This document shows positions 60,139-64,000 of a stretch of DNA of 64,000 bases, piece after piece. The notes beneath the pieces were generated by a model. The model worked only from the letters and a program-made list of their open reading frames with translations. It was not told the DNA's origin and searched no databases. The stretch is taken from contig NZ_CP044549.1 in assembly GCF_009859475.1 (NCBI RefSeq), forward strand, positions 4,960,001 through 5,024,000, read 5' to 3'. Source of the DNA: Hydrogenophaga sp. BPS33 (GTDB lineage: Bacteria > Pseudomonadota > Gammaproteobacteria > Burkholderiales > Burkholderiaceae_C). How positions within the stretch are numbered: the stretch's first letter is position 1; each line of letters opens with the position of its first letter. The position numbers and the translations under genes are program-made.

Positions 60139-61080
60139 CTACGTAACGCCCAAATTTCGTTGGTTCCTGCCCGTACGGGGCCCATCGAACATGAGCGAAC
60201 GGTGCGCCGACGCGCCGGCCATGGCACCCGCGCCCACGGAGATGGCCACGTTGCCGGCCGCGCGCGCGGCATCGCCGCACGCAAACACACCGGGCACACT
60301 CGTGGCCTGCAGGGCATCGGTGCGGATGAAAGCACCGGTCGGCCCCTCGTCCAACGCACAACCCAACTGCTGCGCCACGGTGCCTCCCAGATGGGTGCGG
60401 GTCACCGTGAACAGACCGTCCATCTCGAAGCGCCGGCCGTCGTGCAGCACCACGGTGGCCGCATCTGCCAAGCGCGCAATGGCACCGGCCACCACGGCGG
60501 CACCGCGCGCAGCCAGGGCCGCGCGCTGCGCCTCGTCCGGTTCGAAAGCGTCGTTGAGAAAGAAGGTGGTCGCTCCCCAATCCGGCAGCATCAAGGCGTG
60601 GTGCATGGACAGCGCACTCGACGCGAGCACGCCGATGCGCCCTTCGTCGAGTTCGTAGCCGTGGCAGTAAGGACAATGGAACACGCTCGTGCCCCACCGC
60701 TGCGCCAGGCCGTCGATGGCGGGCAACTCGTCCACCACGCCGGTGGCGATCACCAGCTTGCGCGCCTGCACGGGCGCGCCATCGGCCATGGCGACGCGAA
60801 ATCCCCCGTCGAAAGATTCGGCATGGACCGCGCTGCCATCGCGCCAGACCACGTTGGGATAGGCCAGCAACTGCGCCCTGGCCTCGGCAGCGATGGTGCC
60901 GGGGTCGCGACCATCCTGGCCGATGAAGCCGTGCGATGCACGTGCGAATCGGTTGCGGCGCATGCCCTCGTCGATCACCATCACTCGCCGGCGGGCGCGC
61001 GCCAATTGCATCGCGGCCGAGAGTCCGGCATAGCTGCCACCGATCACGATGGCGTCATTCAGGTCGGTGGTGGTCTGCAT
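60139..61080 (-). CDS. Thioredoxin-reductase-like NAD(P)/FAD flavoprotein
   Basis: 313 residues from ATG at 61080 (AGGAG 8 bases upstream). FAD motif DAIVIGGSYAGLSAAMQLAR, the redox pair in HCPYCHGYE (about residues 133-141), and the second FAD motif SVPGVFACGDAARAAGNVAI. A low-molecular-weight TrxB-like disulfide oxidoreductase of unknown partner. It overlaps the Rrf2 regulator gene (stop 61055) by 26 bases and is therefore in its operon. Confidence 0.92.
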   Translation of the reverse strand: MQTTTDLNDAIVIGGSYAGLSAAMQLARARRRVMVIDEGMRRNRFARASHGFIGQDGRDPGTIAAEARAQLLAYPNVVWRDGSAVHAESFDGGFRVAMADGAPVQARKLVIATGVVDELPAIDGLAQRWGTSVFHCPYCHGYELDEGRIGVLASSALSMHHALMLPDWGATTFFLNDAFEPDEAQRAALAARGAAVVAGAIARLADAATVVLHDGRRFEMDGLFTVTRTHLGGTVAQQLGCALDEGPTGAFIRTDALQATSVPGVFACGDAARAAGNVAISVGAGAMAGASAHRSLMFDGPRTGRNQRNLGVT

Positions 61081-61531
61081 TCGTGTGACTCCTGTCATGG
61101 GGGCGCTTGGCAAAGCGCTGGTTGAAATCGACCGACAGCGCGGCCAGCGTGACGCTGCCCAGGCGTTTGACCAACAGGTCTTCGGCCTCGCGCAGGGCGC
61201 TGTCGAGCGCGGCGTTCACAGCCTGCTCGACCAGACACTGCGGGTTGTCGGAGCGGTGGCCCATGGCAAATACCGCGGGCGCTCCAACGGCGTCGTACAC
61301 GTCGCGCAGCGTCACATGGCGCAGATCGCAGGCCAGCATCCAGCCACCGCCGTGGCCCCGCTCGGCACCCACGAAGCCGGCTTCGCGCAGACCTGCGAGT
61401 GTGCGGCGCACGACCACCGGGTGGCTGCCCGGCATGCAGGCCGCCAGTGCGTCGGAGGTCATGGGCCGCTCGCTGTGCGCCATGTGCAGCAGCAAGTGAA
61501 GAACGGAAGAAAGTTTGCTGTCTATTTTCAT
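61055..61531 (-). CDS. Rrf2-family transcriptional regulator
   Basis: 158 residues. Winged helix (LAACMPGSHPVVVRRTLAGL, about residues 29-48) and wing with RGHGGGWMLACDL. The three-cysteine Fe-S loop of IscR-like members is not present; Cys occurs at 32, 68 and 99 only. Its start codon lies inside a perfect inverted repeat (61526-61554), which is probably its operator. Co-transcribed with the TrxB-like flavoprotein gene; a thiol or redox signal is likely, by inference. Confidence 0.92.
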   Translation of the reverse strand: MKIDSKLSSVLHLLLHMAHSERPMTSDALAACMPGSHPVVVRRTLAGLREAGFVGAERGHGGGWMLACDLRHVTLRDVYDAVGAPAVFAMGHRSDNPQCLVEQAVNAALDSALREAEDLLVKRLGSVTLAALSVDFNQRFAKRPHDRSHTNADHHRPE

Positions 61532-61554
61532 GTAACTTCAATAGTTACATGAAA
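61526..61554. promoter_or_regulatory. Inverted repeat overlapping the Rrf2 start (operator candidate)
   Basis: Perfect 12-bp arms TTTCATGTAACT and AGTTACATGAAA with a 5-base centre TCAAT. The first arm contains the start codon of the Rrf2 gene (cat at 61529-61531). Binding here would block its own promoter or translation start, that is, autorepression. Confidence 0.75.
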
Positions 61555-61640
61555 TGAAAGGATCGACACCAGGCGGCCATTCAACCCTCGACGCCGGAGG
61601 GGTTTTCGCCCAGTTCAGATCACCGGCGGTGCGCCACGCA

Positions 61641-62162
61641 TCACTTCGCCAGCGCGCGGCCCGAATGCACCGGCCCCGCGCGCGACTCGACCACGGCCTC
61701 CACTTCGCGGCGCAGGCCCATCAGAAAGGCCAGTTCGGCCACCACGAACAGCGGGCCGATGATCAGGCCCATGACGTCGTCGACGAAGGCTGGCTTGCGG
61801 CCTTCGAAGATGTGGCCCACGAACTGGATCACCCAACCCACCACGAACAGGCCGATGCCGAACGTGGCCCAGGCCCAGGTCGACAGGCTGGCGGTGGCAT
61901 GGGCCACCGCGAGGCACAGTGCGAGCAACACGCCCATCACCGCGCCAAAACGCAGATCGAGCCGCAGGTAGTAGAGCGTGGCCGCGATCACGGCCAAAGT
62001 GGCGGCGGACACTGCCAGGCCTCCCACGTCGAACACCGGGCGCGCCAGCAACACCACGACCGCGAGCACGATCATGGGAATGCCGACGAAATGGGTCAGG
62101 ATGTTGCGGCGATCGCGGTGGTAGGCCGCGTACTGGCTCAAGTGGTCGTTGAGGGTTTTCAT
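61641..62162 (-). CDS. Mpo1-like (DUF962) membrane protein
   Basis: 173 residues from ATG at 62162 (AGGAG 7 bases upstream). It begins LNDHLSQYAAYHRDRRNILT with the conserved H-x-x-x-x-N and H region of the family, followed by about four hydrophobic segments and VIQFVGHIFEGRKPAFVDDV. Yeast Mpo1 is an Fe(II) dioxygenase of fatty-acid alpha-oxidation; bacterial members are uncharacterised. Single gene. Confidence 0.88.
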   Translation of the reverse strand: MKTLNDHLSQYAAYHRDRRNILTHFVGIPMIVLAVVVLLARPVFDVGGLAVSAATLAVIAATLYYLRLDLRFGAVMGVLLALCLAVAHATASLSTWAWATFGIGLFVVGWVIQFVGHIFEGRKPAFVDDVMGLIIGPLFVVAELAFLMGLRREVEAVVESRAGPVHSGRALAK

Positions 62163-62241
62163 CGGGGTCTCCTGTCGGACGCAGAGAAAAACATCATCGC
62201 CATTGAGGCGCCCGTGCGCCAGTGGGATTTCTCGCACGCGG

Positions 62242-63036
62242 TCACAACAGCGACTGCGCGTCGTCGTCCGGCCGCACCGCCGGCCCGCTGCGCGCCAGCG
62301 CCATCCACACGTGGAACGGCAGCTGCGCCACCGCACGGCGCGGTGCTTCGCGCGCGACCACCAGCCGCTCCCCCTCCAGTTGCATCACACCGCACGCGGG
62401 CGGCACTTCGTGCGGGGCGGCGATCGGCCGGCCCTTGGCATCCTGCCCGAGCACATACCAGCACGCGCCCGCCATGGCCAGATAGGCGGCCCGCTTGGCC
62501 GGCCGCTTGAGGTCGCCCAGCAGGTCGGCGCGGCTGACCTTGATCTCGTGCACCACGGGCTGCAGATAGGCCTCGACCGAGGTATGGCGCACCGAGAACA
62601 CATCGGGGCAAGCCGTGCACCAGCCGTGCCCTGGCGCCAATGCCGCGGCTTCGCTTTCGAAAGCATCCAACTGCACCACCGGTGCGCCCACCTCGGGCTC
62701 GCCGCCAAGCAGGTCGCGCGGCAAGGGCACGCGCAACGCCAGGCCGCGCCAGGCAATGCGCCCGGCCTGTGCCAGCGCAATGGCCACGCGTTCCACCAGC
62801 GCCTCGTGCGGCGTGCGTGCGGCCTTGTTGCTCGCGAACACCTCGGCCAGTCGGCGCACACCCGCATCGGTCACGCGCAAGGTCTCGAAGCCGTCGGCCG
62901 AAAAGCGCCGTTCCAGCAGGCCGGCAGCCAGCAATTCCACCTCCAGCATGTCGTGGCAGGGCCAACCGGCCGAGCGGTAGATCTCGCGCAAACGCTGGTG
63001 GTGGCGGCGCGTCAGCGAAGGGGCACCCGGATGCAT
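62242..63036 (-). CDS. Hypothetical protein with PD-(D/E)XK nuclease-like core
   Basis: 264 residues, no well-known family recognised. An N-terminal winged-helix-like part (ETLRVTDAGVRRLAEVFASN) is followed by CPDVFSVRH and VVHEIKVSRADLLGDLKRPA with Y and W later (AYLAMAGACWYVLG). The D...ExK spacing and the following D-K pattern resemble MmcB-type and other PD-(D/E)XK nucleases. It is divergent from the helicase gene across only 33 bases, which suggests a link to DNA repair; inferred. Confidence 0.7.
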   Translation of the reverse strand: MHPGAPSLTRRHHQRLREIYRSAGWPCHDMLEVELLAAGLLERRFSADGFETLRVTDAGVRRLAEVFASNKAARTPHEALVERVAIALAQAGRIAWRGLALRVPLPRDLLGGEPEVGAPVVQLDAFESEAAALAPGHGWCTACPDVFSVRHTSVEAYLQPVVHEIKVSRADLLGDLKRPAKRAAYLAMAGACWYVLGQDAKGRPIAAPHEVPPACGVMQLEGERLVVAREAPRRAVAQLPFHVWMALARSGPAVRPDDDAQSLL

Positions 63037-63069
63037 TTACTGACTATATATCCAGTACCATGCCGGTTG

Positions 63070-64000
63070 ATGCGCACCGCCCCCCTGTCTGACGAATTGA
63101 CGGCCACGGCCACCGCCACGGTGGCCGTGCGCGTGTTGTGCGCGTTCGCGGCCAAGACGGGCGATCTGGACCTGCGCTTCACACCCTCGCCAAGCGCGCA
63201 GGACGGCATCGCCGGCCATGCCACGGTCACATCGCGGCGCGCGCCGGGCTACCAGCGCGAGGTCTCGCTGAGCGCGCAGCACGATGGGCTGCGCGTGCAA
63301 GGCCGTGCCGACGGCTTCGACCCAGCCACGCCACGGCTCGAAGAGATCAAGACCCATCGGGGCGACGCGGCGCTGATTCCCGAAAACCACCGCGCGCTGC
63401 ACTGGGCGCAGGCGCGGGTGTATGGCTGGATGTTGTGCCAGCAACTGGGGTTGGAGCGCATCGAACTCGCGCTCGTCTACTTCAACATCGACACCGGGCA
63501 GGAAACCGCGTTGCCGGTGTGGCACAGCGCCATCGAGCTCAAGGCCTTTTTCGAGTCGCTGTGCACGCGTTACGCCAGTTGGGCACGCGCCGAGCAGGCG
63601 CACCGGGCCGCGCGCAATGCCGCGCTGCAGACGCTTGCTTTTCCCTTCGACGGCTTTCGCCCCGGGCAACGCGAACTGGCCGCCGCGGTGTACCGCGCTC
63701 ACGGTGCGGGCCGCCATCTGCTGGCCCAGGCGCCCACGGGCATCGGCAAGACCATGGCCACACTGTTCGCCGCCTTGCGCGCGGCACCGGCGCAAGGCAC
63801 CGACAAGCTGCTGTACCTCACCGCCAAGACACCGGGTCGCCAGCTCGCACTGCAGGCCTTGCAGCGCATGCAGACACGGCCCCTGCGCGTGCTCGAACTC
63901 GTTGCGCGCGAGAAGGCCTGCGAGCACCCCGACAAGGCCTGCCACGGCGATTCGTGTCCTCTGGCGCGTGGCTTCTACGACCGCTTGCCACCCGCGCGCG
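63070..64000 (+). CDS. DinG/XPD-like DNA helicase with N-terminal nuclease-like domain (3' end outside the window)
   Basis: 310 residues visible, ATG at 63070. The N-terminal part carries GRADGFDPATPRLEEIKTHR, a PD-(D/E)XK-like EIK motif, near residues 78-97. The helicase core begins FRPGQRELAAAVYR with Walker A APTGIGKT (about 221-228), followed by LLYLTAKTPGRQLA. The Fe-S region of XPD-type helicases starts with Cys284, Cys291 and Cys296. The nuclease-helicase fusion is typical of DNA-repair ATPases in betaproteobacteria. The remainder is cut off. Confidence 0.88.
   Translation, partial: MRTAPLSDELTATATATVAVRVLCAFAAKTGDLDLRFTPSPSAQDGIAGHATVTSRRAPGYQREVSLSAQHDGLRVQGRADGFDPATPRLEEIKTHRGDAALIPENHRALHWAQARVYGWMLCQQLGLERIELALVYFNIDTGQETALPVWHSAIELKAFFESLCTRYASWARAEQAHRAARNAALQTLAFPFDGFRPGQRELAAAVYRAHGAGRHLLAQAPTGIGKTMATLFAALRAAPAQGTDKLLYLTAKTPGRQLALQALQRMQTRPLRVLELVAREKACEHPDKACHGDSCPLARGFYDRLPPAR

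Noticed and set aside
1..64000. tRNA, rRNA, CRISPR repeats, prophage or integrase/attachment-site signals
   Set aside because: None were found when reading both strands; the only mobile element seen is the IS4-family element.

Overview
The window is GC-rich, gene-dense DNA from a betaproteobacterium of the order Burkholderiales, most likely family Comamonadaceae. This is inferred from the codon bias, from five periplasmic Bug/TctC-type receptors, from a mobA gene very close to the 3-hydroxybenzoate 4-hydroxylase of Comamonas testosteroni as I recall it, and from a typical betaproteobacterial thiamine cluster. No tRNA, rRNA, CRISPR array or prophage was seen.

Layout. (1) 1-7621, minus strand: a catabolic cluster with two acyl-CoA dehydrogenases, a crotonase, a Bug receptor and a 6-oxocamphor-hydrolase-like enzyme, preceded by a MalT/LuxR regulator. 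It looks like ring cleavage of a cyclic beta-diketone followed by beta-oxidation. (2) 7733-9843: a Bug receptor divergent from a LysR gene. (3) 9900-21155: an eight-gene aromatic operon (Rieske oxygenase, LigB-like dioxygenase, RidA, LigJ-like hydratase, HpaI-type aldolase, SDR, FAH-family protein, oxygenase reductase), a LysR gene, mobA and a second LysR gene. (4) 21211-26671: a TPP riboswitch and cytX, then thiD (opposite strand) and thiOSGE. (5) 26694-37061: a five-gene operon (PrpD, FAD dehydrogenase, acyl-CoA synthetase, SMP-30, PrpD) divergent from an IclR gene, and a thiolase/OB-fold/Bug operon. (6) 37233-39367: a second iclR gene split by a complete IS4-family element (37965-39292, 18-bp inverted repeats, 9-bp target duplication). 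(7) 39499-44763: PrpD, NDP-forming acyl-CoA synthetase, crotonase, Bug. (8) 44973-50677: a GntR-controlled divergent pair of units (TRAP-type receptor, CaiB CoA-transferase, acyl-CoA ligase and GntR facing a Bug gene). (9) 50705-64000: mostly housekeeping genes: a decayed DUF2889 gene, glycine-zipper lipoprotein, SlyX, lipid kinase, phosphoesterase, class A PBP-like protein, bestrophin, an ECF41 sigma factor with its carboxymuconolactone-decarboxylase partner, a TrxB-like flavoprotein with an Rrf2 regulator, an Mpo1-like protein, a putative nuclease and the start of a DinG/XPD-type helicase.

How the parts work together. Most of the left two thirds is an accessory catabolic island built from repeated modules: regulator, Bug receptor, CoA activation, crotonase or PrpD. 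The regulatory DNA is readable in several places. Three promoters of the form TGTCACA-N16-CGTC link the ECF41 sigma factor to itself, to its decarboxylase partner and, unexpectedly, to the bestrophin gene. Two IclR proteins appear to use related operators that differ in the outermost base (GTCCA-N5-TGGAC and TTCCA-N5-TGGAA). The regulator that probably used the second motif is the one broken by the IS element. A GntR regulator has two copies of the palindrome AATGTC-N-GACATT in the promoter region between its operon and the facing Bug gene.
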